Positions 44,390 through 52,965 are shown, counted from the stretch's first letter. The stretch is 64,000 nt of DNA from Geodermatophilaceae bacterium NBWT11 (GCA_014218215.1 CP043652.1:4278001-4342000), one strand, 5' to 3'. A program made the numbers and translations. Notes: generated by a model from the letters alone, not told the origin.

Positions 44390-44806
44390 CCCCGCACGGG
44401 GTCCGGGTCGCCGCCTGCCGGTACCACCACGGCAGCTGACCGCAGGGAGGGGCCCGATAGGTGCAGGTTGACATAATGTCGATTATCGGCGCGAAGGGAC
44501 GGCCTGCAGACAGGGGTCCCAGCGGCGTCCTGCAGTCCGCCAGAGTGCAGGTGTCGTCGTTGCGGACGGCGCGTCGTCGCGTGTCGACGACCGCAACTGC
44601 GCAACGGAGCCCCCAGCCTGGATGTCCGGTGCCCGCTGCGGCGCCCTCGGGGCCGCCTCCGCCCGGTCTCGTGGGCCACGGTCGCCGGCCGTCGGACTCC
44701 CCTCCACCCACCGCCACCTGTCGTATTGCGTCAGGGTGACGTAAGCACCGGTGTCGGGTCGGGTGTCGGCGAGCCGGTCGGCTGCGCGGTCGCATAAGGT
44801 CCGCAC
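44390..44806. other. Intergenic region with dyads, no gene seen
   Basis: 417 bases without a convincing gene on either strand. It holds an unusually AT-rich patch at 44468-44488: TTGACA overlapping the palindrome GACATAATGTC (44470-44480) and CGATTATCG (44480-44488). A second dyad lies at 44726-44744, TTGCGTCA and TGACGTAA around GGG (one mismatch). They look like regulator sites for dapA or the lipoprotein gene, but no regulator gene is adjacent. Confidence 0.5.
44795..44800 (+). promoter_or_regulatory. -10 element (TAAGGT) for small lipoprotein
   Basis: TAAGGT, six bases, then ATG at 44807, leaderless spacing. Confidence 0.5.
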
Positions 44807-45049
44807 ATGCAGATCCGCCGTCCCGTCGTCTCCGTCCTCGCCGCACTGGCCCTCCTCGGCGCCGGCGGTGCACTGACCGGGTGCAGCGACACCGACGGTC
44901 TGGGTCAGCGCACCGGCACGCCGAAGGACGACACGAACAACACCTCGGGCAACGACCCGTCCAGCGTCGAGCAGGGCAGCGTCTACAACCACGGCAACGA
45001 GATCCCGGGCACCGGGGCCGAGAACGCCGAGGGTGGCGGCGTCGGCTGA
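44807..45049 (+). CDS. Small hypothetical lipoprotein
   Basis: An 80-residue protein with a lipoprotein signal (MQIRRP, hydrophobic VVSVLAALALLGAGGALTGC) and a short, flexible, acidic tail rich in G, N, D and S. No domain recognised. A strong hairpin terminator follows 20 bases after the stop. Role unknown. Confidence 0.75.
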   Translation: MQIRRPVVSVLAALALLGAGGALTGCSDTDGLGQRTGTPKDDTNNTSGNDPSSVEQGSVYNHGNEIPGTGAENAEGGGVG

Positions 45050-45068
45050 CCCGGCCGCACAGACCCGA

Positions 45069-45107
45069 ACAGCGCCCGTTCCGTCACACTGACGGAACGG
45101 GCGCTGT
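45069..45107. terminator. Strong hairpin terminator
   Basis: Perfect 18-base arms (45069-45086 and 45090-45107, ACAGCGCCCG and CGGGCGCTGT at the ends) with loop CAC, between the lipoprotein gene and the convergent zinc-finger gene. Confidence 0.8.
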
Positions 45108-45125
45108 CGTGTGTCCAGGGCGGGT

Positions 45126-45575
45126 TCAGCCGGCGTTGCGGCCGGAGAGCCAGAGCTTGTCCAGCCGACCGGTGGAGCGGACCAGCTCGGCGAGTGCCTT
45201 CTCCAGGTCGGCCTTCGTCGGCTTCTCCCCCATGAGCGTCTGCACGTCCTCCAGGGCGCAGCGCAGCTGGAACAGCCGGTCCTGCAGCCCGTCGAGCTCC
45301 GAGCGGGTCACCAGGACGACGTCCGGGCTCAACCCCGCCTTGGCCGTCGCCGAGCGCTGCTCGTAGGCGCGCTGGCGGCAGGCCTGGCCGCAGTACAACC
45401 GCGGCCGTCCCACGGACTCCTGGGCGGGCAGCACGCTGCGGCACCAGCCACACCGTCGTTCCTCCGCCGTCGTCGACCGACGTCGCGGACGACGGGTCGT
45501 GCCCGCGCCCACCGGGTCGGTGCCGGGGATCGTCACGGCCACGCCCTCGGGCGCCGCCACCTGCTCTGCCACCAC
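45126..45575 (-). CDS. Hypothetical zinc-ribbon protein
   Basis: A 149-residue protein. Basic N-terminal stretch, then a zinc-finger pattern C-x2-C (CGWC) followed by C-x3-C (CGQAC) within RRCGWCRSVLPAQESVGRPRLYCGQACRQRAYEQR, and a C-terminal helical, coiled-coil-like half (LDGLQDRLFQLRCALEDVQTLMGEKPTKADLEKALAELV). The finger resembles those of actinobacterial DNA-associated hypothetical proteins. GTG 45575 is chosen because TACGGT (minus strand) is seven bases upstream. Confidence 0.75.
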   Translation of the reverse strand: MVAEQVAAPEGVAVTIPGTDPVGAGTTRRPRRRSTTAEERRCGWCRSVLPAQESVGRPRLYCGQACRQRAYEQRSATAKAGLSPDVVLVTRSELDGLQDRLFQLRCALEDVQTLMGEKPTKADLEKALAELVRSTGRLDKLWLSGRNAG

Positions 45576-45582
45576 GCCGCGA

Positions 45583-45588
45583 ACCGTA
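45583..45588 (-). promoter_or_regulatory. -10 element (TACGGT) for zinc-ribbon gene
   Basis: TACGGT on the minus strand, seven bases before GTG at 45575, leaderless spacing. Confidence 0.45.
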
Positions 45589-45659
45589 GACCGGCAGGTG
45601 GCACCGCCCCACAGGACACGCCCAGGCACCCCCGCTCAGCGCGCCCCGGACACCCGCCC

Positions 45660-45665
45660 TAGCGT
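45660..45665 (+). promoter_or_regulatory. -10 element (TAGCGT) of glpQ-plsC-MFS-tdk run
   Basis: TAGCGT, six bases, then GTG at 45672. First gene of a run of four overlapping genes. Confidence 0.5.
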
Positions 45666-45671
45666 GTTCGC

Positions 45672-46448
45672 GTGCCCGGCTCGCGCTTCCCCTTCCTCGA
45701 CAGCGAGACCCCGCTGGCCATGGCGCACCGCGGTGGCGCCATCGAGCACGTCGAGAACACGTTGCCGGCCTTCGAGGCGTGCGTCGCGCTGGGCTACCGC
45801 TACCTGGAGACCGACGTGCGGGTCACCGCCGACGGCGTCCTGGTCGCCTTCCACGACCCGACCCTGGACCGGGTGACCGACCAGACCGGCCGGGTCGACG
45901 CCCGGCCCTGGCGGGAGGTGCGGACGGCGCTGATCGGTGGCCGCGAGCCCGTCGTCGCGCTGGAGGACCTGCTGACCGCCTGGCCCGACGTCCGGTTCAA
46001 CCTCGACGTCAAGGCCGCCGGGGTGCTCGCGCCCCTGGCGAAGCTGGTGCGGCGCACCGGCACGCTGCACCGCATCTGCCTGGCCTCCTTCTCCGACGCC
46101 CGGATCGCGGCCGCCCGGCGGCTGCTGGGTCCGGAGCTGTGCACGTCGCTGGGGCCCAAGGGCGTGGCGGCCCTGCGGCTGTCGTCGTACTCCCCGCGCG
46201 CCGCCGGGCTGGTGCGCATCCAGGCCGGTTGCGCCCAGGTGCCGCTGCACCTCGGCGGGCGGCCGCTGGTCGACGAGCGCTTCATCGCCGCAGCCCACGA
46301 ACGGAGCCTGCAGGTGCACGTGTGGACCGTCGACGACGCCCAGGAGGCGGACCGGATGCTCGACATGGGGGTGGACGGCGTGATGACCGACCGCCCGGCG
46401 ATGCTGCGCGAGGTCCTCGACGCCCGCGGCCAGTGGACCGGCCGGTGA
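45672..46448 (+). CDS. Glycerophosphodiester phosphodiesterase
   Basis: A 258-residue TIM-barrel GDPD: AMAHRGGAIEHVENTLPAFEACVALGYRYLETDVRVTADGVLVAFHDPTLDRVTD (H-R-G and the E-x-D, H-D pairs) and QVHVWTVDDAQEADRMLDMGVDGVMTDRPAML. It hydrolyses glycerophosphodiesters to glycerol-3-phosphate and an alcohol. No signal peptide, so cytoplasmic. GTGA overlap with the acyltransferase that follows. Confidence 0.95.
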   Translation: MPGSRFPFLDSETPLAMAHRGGAIEHVENTLPAFEACVALGYRYLETDVRVTADGVLVAFHDPTLDRVTDQTGRVDARPWREVRTALIGGREPVVALEDLLTAWPDVRFNLDVKAAGVLAPLAKLVRRTGTLHRICLASFSDARIAAARRLLGPELCTSLGPKGVAALRLSSYSPRAAGLVRIQAGCAQVPLHLGGRPLVDERFIAAAHERSLQVHVWTVDDAQEADRMLDMGVDGVMTDRPAMLREVLDARGQWTGR

Positions 46449-47404
46449 GCCGCCCGTCGTGGAAGCAGCGGCTGCTCGCCTGGGAGCCCCGCTGGCCCGC
46501 GGTGCCGGCGGACCTGGCCGACCAGGTGGGTGAGGACGACCCCGCCTGGTTCGCCCGGGAGCTCGCGGTGGCCGCCACCCCGCCCTGGTGGTTCTGGCGG
46601 TTCCTGCTGCACACGGTGTCCCCCGCCGTGCCGCTGTTCGGCCGGTTGCAGATCACCGGGTCGGTGTCCCGGGAGCTGCTGGACGGCCCGCTGATCCTGG
46701 CCGCCAACCACATCGGGGACTACGACAGCTTCGTGATGGGCGCCAGCCTGCACTCGCTGGGCATCACCCCCCGGTTCATGGCGGCCAAGGGCATCATCAC
46801 CGCTCCCCTGGTGGGCCCGGTGCTGGAGCGCTCCGGGGGCATCCGGGTCGATCGCGGCACCGACGTCGCCGCCCGGGCGCTGAAGGTGGTGGAGGAGGCG
46901 CTGGCCCGGGGTGGACACGTGGCCCTGTTCCCCGAGGGCCGGGTGGGGCTCACCCCCGACGGCTGGCCGGAGAAGGGCCGCACCGGGCTGGCCCGCCTCG
47001 CCCTGAGCACCCGGGTGCCGGTGCTCCCGATCAGCCAGTGGGGCGCGCACGAGGTGCTCGCCTACGGCAACGACCGGACCAAGCTGCGGACGGCGGCGTC
47101 CGCGCTGTGGCGTCAACCTGCACTGAAGGTCCACGTCGGCCCCCCGGTCCCCCTCGACGACCTCGAGCTCAGCAGGGTCGGGGACGCGAACAAGGCCCGT
47201 ACCCGGATCAACGCCGCGATCACCCGTGGCCTGGCCCCGCTGCGGGCACACGAGCCGGCCGACCGGATCCTCTTCCACGACCCCACCCGTCCGGTCCGGG
47301 CCACCGCGGCGTTCCCGGGCGGGGTGGTCCCCGACGACGTCCCGGGCGCGTCGGAGCCCGCCGCTGGACCTGAGCGCTCGGCGGCTGACACCCTGCGCCG
47401 GTGA
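46445..47404 (+). CDS. Lysophospholipid acyltransferase (PlsC family)
   Basis: A 319-residue acyltransferase with N-H-x4-D (NHIGDYD), GGIRVDRGTDVAAR and F-P-E-G-R, longer than usual through an N-terminal and a C-terminal extension. Neighbouring glycerophosphodiesterase suggests phospholipid turnover. Overlaps both neighbours by four bases. Confidence 0.9.
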   Translation: MSRPSWKQRLLAWEPRWPAVPADLADQVGEDDPAWFARELAVAATPPWWFWRFLLHTVSPAVPLFGRLQITGSVSRELLDGPLILAANHIGDYDSFVMGASLHSLGITPRFMAAKGIITAPLVGPVLERSGGIRVDRGTDVAARALKVVEEALARGGHVALFPEGRVGLTPDGWPEKGRTGLARLALSTRVPVLPISQWGAHEVLAYGNDRTKLRTAASALWRQPALKVHVGPPVPLDDLELSRVGDANKARTRINAAITRGLAPLRAHEPADRILFHDPTRPVRATAAFPGGVVPDDVPGASEPAAGPERSAADTLRR

Positions 47405-48747
47405 CCGACTCCCGCACGGTGGACACCCCGGCCCCGGACGCCGAGCTGCGCCGCGAACGCTTCGGTTGGTACTCCTACGACTGGGCGATGTCGGTCTTCA
47501 ACACCTCCGTCACCACCGTCTTCCTCGGCCCCTACCTGACCTCGGTGGCCGAGGACGCCGCCGGCCCCGACGGGCGGCTGGGGTTCCTCGGGCTGTCCAT
47601 CCCCCCGGGCAGCTGGTTCTCCTACGTGCTGTCGTTCTCCGTCGTCCTGCAGGTGCTGGTGCTGCCGCTGACCGGGGCGGTGGCCGACCGGACCGGGAGG
47701 AAGCGCCAGCTGCTGGCCGGGTTCGCCGCCCTGGGTGCGGTGTCGACCACCGGGCTGTTCTTCGTCGCCGACGGCCGCTACCTGCTGGGCGCGCTGTTGT
47801 TCGTGGTGGCCAACGTCAGCTTCGGCGCGGCCACCGTCGTCTACTACTCCTGGCTGCCCGACCTGGCCGGACCCGACGAGCGCGACGCGGTGTCGAGCAG
47901 GGGGTGGGCGTTCGGCTACGTCGGGGGCGCGCTGCTGCTGGCCGTGCACCTGGGGCTCGTGCTGGGGGCGCCCTCGCTGGGGCTCACCACGGGCGAGGCC
48001 GTCCGGATCTGCCTGGCCAGCGCCGGGCTCTGGTGGGGCGCGTTCACGCTGTTCACCGTCTCTCGGCTGCGCGACCGCCCGGTGCCCGCCTCGCACCGGC
48101 GTCCCGGAGGCGGGTTCCGGCAGCTGGGCCGGACCATGAAGGAGATGCGGGCCTTCCCGCTCACGCTGTGGTTCCTGGGTGCCTACCTGCTGTTCAACGA
48201 CGGGGTGCAGACCGTCATCTCGCTGTCGGCGACCTACGCCACCGAGGAGCTGGGCCTGGAGCAGTCGGTGCTCACCGGCGCGATCCTGATGGTCCAGGTG
48301 GTGGCCGTGGCCGGCGCCCTGGGCCTGGGGCGGGTGGCGGCCCGGTACGGGGCGAAGCGGACGGTGCTCGGGTGCCTGGTGGCCTGGACGGCGGTGCTGG
48401 TCGCCGCCTTCTACCTGCAGGAGGGCGCGGTCGCGCAGTTCTACGCCCTCGCGGCGGTCATCGGCCTGGTGCAGGGCGGCACCCAGGCGCTGTCCCGTTC
48501 GCTGTTCAGCCACCTGATCCCACCGGGCAAGGAGGCCGAGTACTACGGCTTCTACGAGATCAGCGACCGGGGCACCTCCTGGCTGGGCCCGCTGGCGTTC
48601 GGACTGACCTACCAGCTCACCGGCTCCTACCGGTACGCGATCATCAGCCTGGTGGTCTTCTTCGTCCTGGGCTTCCTCGCCCTCGCCCGGCTCCCGATGC
48701 GTCGCGCGGTGATCGCGGCCGGCAACACCCCGCCGGAGCGGCTGTGA
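47401..48747 (+). CDS. MFS transporter, UMF1/Atg22-like
   Basis: A 448-residue protein with about twelve hydrophobic helices. N-terminal WYSYDWAMSVFNTSVTTVFLGPYLTS is characteristic of the UMF1 (Atg22-like) subfamily, and GGTQALSRSLFSHLIPPGKEAEYYGFYEISDRGTSWLGP is its conserved second-half block. Bacterial members are uncharacterised exporters or amino acid transporters. GTGA overlap on both sides. Confidence 0.9.
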   Translation: MTDSRTVDTPAPDAELRRERFGWYSYDWAMSVFNTSVTTVFLGPYLTSVAEDAAGPDGRLGFLGLSIPPGSWFSYVLSFSVVLQVLVLPLTGAVADRTGRKRQLLAGFAALGAVSTTGLFFVADGRYLLGALLFVVANVSFGAATVVYYSWLPDLAGPDERDAVSSRGWAFGYVGGALLLAVHLGLVLGAPSLGLTTGEAVRICLASAGLWWGAFTLFTVSRLRDRPVPASHRRPGGGFRQLGRTMKEMRAFPLTLWFLGAYLLFNDGVQTVISLSATYATEELGLEQSVLTGAILMVQVVAVAGALGLGRVAARYGAKRTVLGCLVAWTAVLVAAFYLQEGAVAQFYALAAVIGLVQGGTQALSRSLFSHLIPPGKEAEYYGFYEISDRGTSWLGPLAFGLTYQLTGSYRYAIISLVVFFVLGFLALARLPMRRAVIAAGNTPPERL

Positions 48748-49490
48748 ACCCGCCGCTCCCGCCGTTCGTCGTCCCGGCGTCCGGTGACCGCCGGCGGCAC
48801 GCCGCCCCGGCGCACCTGACGTTCTTCCACGGTCCGATGGACTGTGGGAAGTCCACCCTGGCGCTGCAGGTGGACCACAACCAGAGCCGGCAGGGCCGGC
48901 ACGGTCTGCGGCTCACCCAGGGCGACCGGTCGGCCGCGCCCCGGATCAGCAGCCGGGTGGGGCTCAGCCGGGACGCCGTCGAGGTGGACGGCGACACCGA
49001 CGTCCGGCTGCTGGTGCGCGACCGCTGGGCCGACGGGCACCGGGTGGACTACGTGATCGTCGACGAGGCCCAGTTCCTCACCGGCCCCCAGGTGGAGCAG
49101 CTGGCCGAGCTGGTCGACGAGTCGCACGTCGACGTCTACGCCTTCGGGCTGACGACCGACTTCCGGGCCGAGCTGTTCACCGGCACCCGCCGGCTGTTCG
49201 AGCTCGCCGACGACGTGCAGCGCATCCAGGTCGAGGTGCTGTGCTGGTGCGGGCTCCCCGGCCTGCTCAACGCCCGGGTCGTCGACGGCGCCATGGTGCG
49301 CGAGGGCGAGACGGTGGTCGTCGCCGACACCGTGGCCTCGGCCCCGCAGAAGGCCCCCGACGAGGTCCGCTACCAGGTGCTCTGCCGGCGACACCACGTC
49401 AACGGGCAGCTCGGCCCGACCCCCACCGGGCCGGGTCAGCTCACCCTGTCCGGGTCTCCCCTGGCCGACGGCGAGGTGTCCGTGCGATGA
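48744..49490 (+). CDS. tdk: Thymidine kinase (TK1 type)
   Basis: A 248-residue kinase with P-loop GPMDCGKST, VDYVIVDEAQFLTGPQVEQLAELVD, VYAFGLTTDFRAELFTGTRRLFELAD and the zinc and lasso region with CWC (about 165) and CRRHH near the C-terminus. The P-loop has Cys where TK1 proteins often have Ser or Thr. An extension of about 24 residues precedes the P-loop region. It phosphorylates thymidine for salvage. GTGA overlap with the MFS gene. Confidence 0.92.
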   Translation: MNPPLPPFVVPASGDRRRHAAPAHLTFFHGPMDCGKSTLALQVDHNQSRQGRHGLRLTQGDRSAAPRISSRVGLSRDAVEVDGDTDVRLLVRDRWADGHRVDYVIVDEAQFLTGPQVEQLAELVDESHVDVYAFGLTTDFRAELFTGTRRLFELADDVQRIQVEVLCWCGLPGLLNARVVDGAMVREGETVVVADTVASAPQKAPDEVRYQVLCRRHHVNGQLGPTPTGPGQLTLSGSPLADGEVSVR

Positions 49491-49507
49491 TGGGCGACTG
49501 ACGAGAC

Positions 49508-49533
49508 GGAATCTCCGTCCGACTTCCGTCGTT
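49508..49533 (+). promoter_or_regulatory. SigR/SigH-type promoter of rbpA
   Basis: GGAAT (49508-49512), exactly 18 bases, then GTT (49531-49533): the SigR (SigH in mycobacteria) consensus. In Streptomyces rbpA is a known SigR target. The leader to the ATG would be about 110 bases. Confidence 0.7.
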
Positions 49534-49647
49534 GATCCCATCGGTCCCCCCGGGTGACACCTCCACGACTCCGTGCCGTGGACGCGTGCCCCGGCCCCGG
49601 TGGGCGACCGTGCACGGACCGACACGAGCAGGAGAGGACGGTGGACC

Positions 49648-49992
49648 ATGGGTGAGCGATCCCTCCGCGGCAGCCGACTGGGCAGCGTCAGCTACGAGAC
49701 CGAGCGCAACACGGCGCCGATCGAGCGGCAGTACGCCGAGTACCGGTGCACGCAGGGCCACGTGGTCACGGTGCCCTTCGCCGACGACGCAGAGCTCCCG
49801 GACACCTGGGAGTGCAAGTACGACGGTGCTTCGGCCAAGCTGGTCGGTGGCGCCGAGCCGGCCCCCAAGAAGGTCAAGCCCCCGCGCACGCACTGGGACA
49901 TGCTCCTGGAGCGTCGCTCGGTCGACGACCTCGAGGAGGTCCTGGCCGAGCGCCTCGACGTGCTGAAGAGCCGGCGCACCAAGGTCAGCTGA
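49648..49992 (+). CDS. rbpA: RNA polymerase-binding protein RbpA
   Basis: A 114-residue protein: N-terminal tail with GERSLRGSRLGSVSYETERNTAP, zinc-binding core YRCTQGHVVTVPFADDAELPDTWECKYDG, basic linker (PAPKKVKPPRTHWDMLLERRS) and the sigma-interacting helix VDDLEEVLAERLDVLKSRR. It binds SigA and core polymerase to help open promoters. ATG after GGAGAGGA. Strong terminator follows; gene order with fxsA and ppm is as in M. tuberculosis Rv2050-Rv2053. Confidence 0.97.
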   Translation: MGERSLRGSRLGSVSYETERNTAPIERQYAEYRCTQGHVVTVPFADDAELPDTWECKYDGASAKLVGGAEPAPKKVKPPRTHWDMLLERRSVDDLEEVLAERLDVLKSRRTKVS

Positions 49993-50003
49993 GCACCGAC
50001 ACC

Positions 50004-50040
50004 GAACGGCCCCCCGGAGCACTGCTCCGGGGGGCCGTTC
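50004..50040. terminator. Strong hairpin between rbpA and fxsA
   Basis: Inverted repeat of 18 bases (50004-50021 and 50023-50040), with ends GAACGGCCCC and GGGGCCGTTC, between the convergent genes rbpA and fxsA, so usable by both. Confidence 0.8.
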
Positions 50041-50048
50041 TGCGTCCG

Positions 50049-50537
50049 TCAGCGGGGGTCGTCGACCACGGTCCCCTCGATGACCGCCGGCCCCCGGGTG
50101 CTGGTCGTGCGAACGGTGGGGTCCACCTCGGCCGTCCGCTCGCTGCGCACGTGCACCGGCCCGCGGGCCCGGTCGGGCAGCCGACGCAGCACCAGCGAGG
50201 TGATCAGCGCCCGGGGCAGTCGCCGGGTGCCGGGCAGCAGGCACAGCAGCCCCAGCAGGTCACCGATGAAGCCGGGCAGGATCATGAACAGCCCGCCCGC
50301 GGCGATCAGCCCGGCGTCGCCCAGCACGGTGCCCGGGGCGCGGTGCTCCTGGGCCCGCAGCCGCAGCTCGGTGAGCGTCTTGGTGCCCTGCTTGGCCAGC
50401 AGCACCCAGCCCAGCACGCTGGTGGCGATGGTCGCCAGGACCGTCCAGCCCACGCCGATCCAGGCCGCCACGGCGATGAACACCAGCACCTCGGCCAGGG
50501 CACCCAGGCCCAGGATGGTGCGCAGTCGGCTCGACAT
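50049..50537 (-). CDS. fxsA: FxsA family membrane protein
   Basis: A 162-residue protein with the FxsA pattern: four hydrophobic segments, EVLVFIAVAAWIGVGWTVLATIATSVLGWVLLAKQG, GDAGLIAAGGLFMILPGFIGDLLGLLCLLPGTR, then a soluble tail. E. coli FxsA suppresses phage T7 exclusion by F plasmid; the cellular role is unclear. ATG after a GAGAGGGAGAAG region. Confidence 0.93.
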   Translation of the reverse strand: MSSRLRTILGLGALAEVLVFIAVAAWIGVGWTVLATIATSVLGWVLLAKQGTKTLTELRLRAQEHRAPGTVLGDAGLIAAGGLFMILPGFIGDLLGLLCLLPGTRRLPRALITSLVLRRLPDRARGPVHVRSERTAEVDPTVRTTSTRGPAVIEGTVVDDPR

Positions 50538-50566
50538 CTTCTCCCTCTCTCCGGTCACCGGGGAGG

Positions 50567-51352
50567 TCAGCGACCTCCGGCGACCTGCGACCGTGCCGGC
50601 ACGGGTCGGGGGACCCTGCCGGGCAGCCGGTCGGCCACCCGGTCGAGCAGACCCCACCAGGTCACCCGTGCCAGTGCCTCTCCAACGATCGAGGAGCTCA
50701 TCTTGCTCCTGCCGGCGGCACGTTCGGTGAAGACGATCGGCACCTCGACCACCCGGGCCCCGCTGCGGACCGCCCGCCAGGCCCAGTCGACCTGGAAGCA
50801 GTAGCCCTGCGAGGCCACCTCGTCGAAGGGCAGCCGGTCCAACAGCTCGGCCCGGACCGCCCGGAAGCCCCCGGTGGCGTCGGTCAGCGGCAGCCGCAGG
50901 GCGCGCCGGGTGTAGACGTTGCCCACCCGGGAGATGGCCAGCCGGAACCACGGCCAGTCCTCCACGCGCCCCCCGGGGAGGTAGCGCGAACCCAGCACGA
51001 GGTCGGCGTCGGCGAGGGCGGTCAGCAGGTCGGGGAGCTGCTCGGGCGGGTGTGACCCGTCGGCGTCCATCTCCACGACGACCGGCCACCCGTGCTCGCG
51101 CGCCCAGGCGAAGCCGGCCACGTAGGCCGGGCCCAACCCGGCCTTCTCGGTGCGGTGCAGCACGTGCACCCGCTCGTCGGCGGCAGCCAGCGCGTCGGCG
51201 AGCGCGCCGGTGCCGTCGGGTGACCCGTCGTCGACGACCAGGGCGTGCGCGGCCGGGACGGCGGCGTGCAGCCGCGCCAGCACGGGCGCCAGGCTCTCGA
51301 CCTCGTTGTAGGTGGGGACGACGACCAGGACGCCGTCTCGCGCGGGGCTCAC
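50567..51352 (-). CDS. ppm: Polyprenol monophosphomannose synthase
   Basis: A 261-residue GT2 glycosyltransferase: VVVPTYNEVESLAPVLARL, ALVVDDGSPDGTGALADAL, VEMDADGSHPPEQLP (D-x-D), LVLGSRYLPGGRVEDWPW, TDATGGFRAVR. It transfers mannose from GDP-mannose to polyprenyl phosphate, feeding lipoglycan and glycoprotein synthesis. In M. tuberculosis this domain is fused to Lnt as Ppm1 (Rv2051c); here they are separate genes with a GTGA overlap. Confidence 0.95.
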   Translation of the reverse strand: MSPARDGVLVVVPTYNEVESLAPVLARLHAAVPAAHALVVDDGSPDGTGALADALAAADERVHVLHRTEKAGLGPAYVAGFAWAREHGWPVVVEMDADGSHPPEQLPDLLTALADADLVLGSRYLPGGRVEDWPWFRLAISRVGNVYTRRALRLPLTDATGGFRAVRAELLDRLPFDEVASQGYCFQVDWAWRAVRSGARVVEVPIVFTERAAGRSKMSSSIVGEALARVTWWGLLDRVADRLPGRVPRPVPARSQVAGGR

Positions 51353-52965
51353 GCCTGCGTTCGACGTGCGGCCCGGCGGCGGATGACCCCAGAGCCGGCC
51401 AGCACCAGGACCGAGCCGACCCCGAGGGCGGTGAGCACCCACTCCGGGCCGGCGTCCAGCCGCGAGGCCAGGGTCTGGCCGTCCCGCTGGGCGATGTCCT
51501 CGACGAAGACGTCGGGGGTGAACAGCTCCGAGCTGCGGACCAGGGTGCCGTCGGGGGCGATGACCGCGCTGATCCCGCTGGTGGAGGCCATCACCACCGA
51601 GCGGCCGGTCTCCACCGCGCGCAGCCGGCCCATCGCGAGCTGCTGGGGGCTCTCGTCGGAGAACCCGAAGGTCGCGTTGTTGGTCTGCACCACCAGCATC
51701 GTGGCGCCGCCGTCCACGACGTCGTGCACGAGGCCGTCGTAGGCGACCTCGAAGCAGATGACGTCCCCGACGGTGGAGCCGGCGATCTGCAGCGTGCCCA
51801 CCTCGTCGCCGGCGGCGAAGTCGTTGCGCACCAGGTCGACCTGGGAGCTGAAGAAGCGGAAGAAGGACCGGTACGGGATGTACTCGGCGAAGGGCACCGG
51901 GTGCCGCTTGACGTAGGTCTGGCCCGGCCCGGTCTCGGGGTCCCAGACGATGGCGGTGTTGGAGATGAACTCCCCCGGCCCGCTGACCACCGCCCCGACC
52001 AGGATCGGGGCGTCGATCGCCCGGGCGGCCCGGTCGATCGCGGCCGCGGCGTCGGCGTTGAGGTAGGGGTCGATGTCGGAGCTGTTCTCCGGCCACACCA
52101 CGAGGTCGGGCTGGTCCTGGTCGCCGGCAGCCACCGCGGCGGCGAGGTCCAGGGTCTGCTGCACGTGGTTGTCCAGGACCGCGCGGCGCTGGGCGTTGAA
52201 GTCCAGGCCGGCGCGGGGCACGTTGCCCTGCACCACGGCGACGGTCTGCGTCGGTCCGCCCTCAGTGAGCGAGGACCCGGCCAGCGGCAGCGACGAGAGC
52301 AGCCCGAGCGACGGCACGGCGATCGCGCCCACGACGGCGAGGACCGCGACCTTCCGCCCGCTCCCCCGCCGGCCGCGGCGCACCAGCGCGAGGACGGCGG
52401 CCGCCAGCAGCGTGCCGGTCAACGCCACCGCGAAGGACACCAGCGGCACCCCGCCCCAGGCGGCGAGCCCGGTGAACGGACCGTCGGCCTGGCTGAAGCC
52501 CAGGCGTCCCCAGGGGAAGCCACCGAAGGGCCAGCGGCCGCGGACGGCCTCCTGACCGACCCACAGCGCCGCGGCCCAGAACGGCCAGCCCCGCGCGCGT
52601 GAGGTGAGCGCCAGCGCCCCACCCAGGACCGCGACGTACAGGGACTCGGTGGTCGCCAGCGCCAGCCAGGGGAACGAGCCGACGTAGATGCCGGTCCAGG
52701 ACAGCAGCGGGACGAAGAAGACCAGGCCGGTGACCAGGCCGAGCCACAGCCCGGTGCGCACCCGGACGCCCCGGACGGCCAGGGACAGCGCCATCGGGCC
52801 CAGGACGGCCAGCCCGGTCAGGTCCCAGCCCGGGAAGGCGAGGAACAGCGCGCCACCACCGAGGGTCGCCAGCAGGGTGCGGCCGAGCAGGCCGATCCCG
52901 CGACGGCTGGTCCGCTGCTCGTCCTCGGGCGGGCGTGCCGCCTGGACCGTGCCGGTCGCCACCAC
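51349..52965 (-). CDS. lnt: Apolipoprotein N-acyltransferase
   Basis: A 538-residue membrane enzyme: about seven hydrophobic segments in the first half, then a nitrilase domain with the catalytic residues E (VVWPENSSD), K (YVKRHPVPFAEYIPYRSFFR) and C (VICFEVAYDG). It adds the third acyl chain to lipoproteins. The start is unclear: GTG 52965 (or 52962) gives normal length; an ATG at 53067 would add 34 low-complexity residues. Overlaps ppm by four bases and probably works with it at the membrane. Confidence 0.9.
   Translation of the reverse strand: MVATGTVQAARPPEDEQRTSRRGIGLLGRTLLATLGGGALFLAFPGWDLTGLAVLGPMALSLAVRGVRVRTGLWLGLVTGLVFFVPLLSWTGIYVGSFPWLALATTESLYVAVLGGALALTSRARGWPFWAAALWVGQEAVRGRWPFGGFPWGRLGFSQADGPFTGLAAWGGVPLVSFAVALTGTLLAAAVLALVRRGRRGSGRKVAVLAVVGAIAVPSLGLLSSLPLAGSSLTEGGPTQTVAVVQGNVPRAGLDFNAQRRAVLDNHVQQTLDLAAAVAAGDQDQPDLVVWPENSSDIDPYLNADAAAAIDRAARAIDAPILVGAVVSGPGEFISNTAIVWDPETGPGQTYVKRHPVPFAEYIPYRSFFRFFSSQVDLVRNDFAAGDEVGTLQIAGSTVGDVICFEVAYDGLVHDVVDGGATMLVVQTNNATFGFSDESPQQLAMGRLRAVETGRSVVMASTSGISAVIAPDGTLVRSSELFTPDVFVEDIAQRDGQTLASRLDAGPEWVLTALGVGSVLVLAGSGVIRRRAARRTQA

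Noticed and set aside
44461-44739. A 92-residue open frame in the region after dapA
   Set aside because: No domain, strong Pro/Ser bias, start inside the AT-rich palindrome; no evidence of coding.
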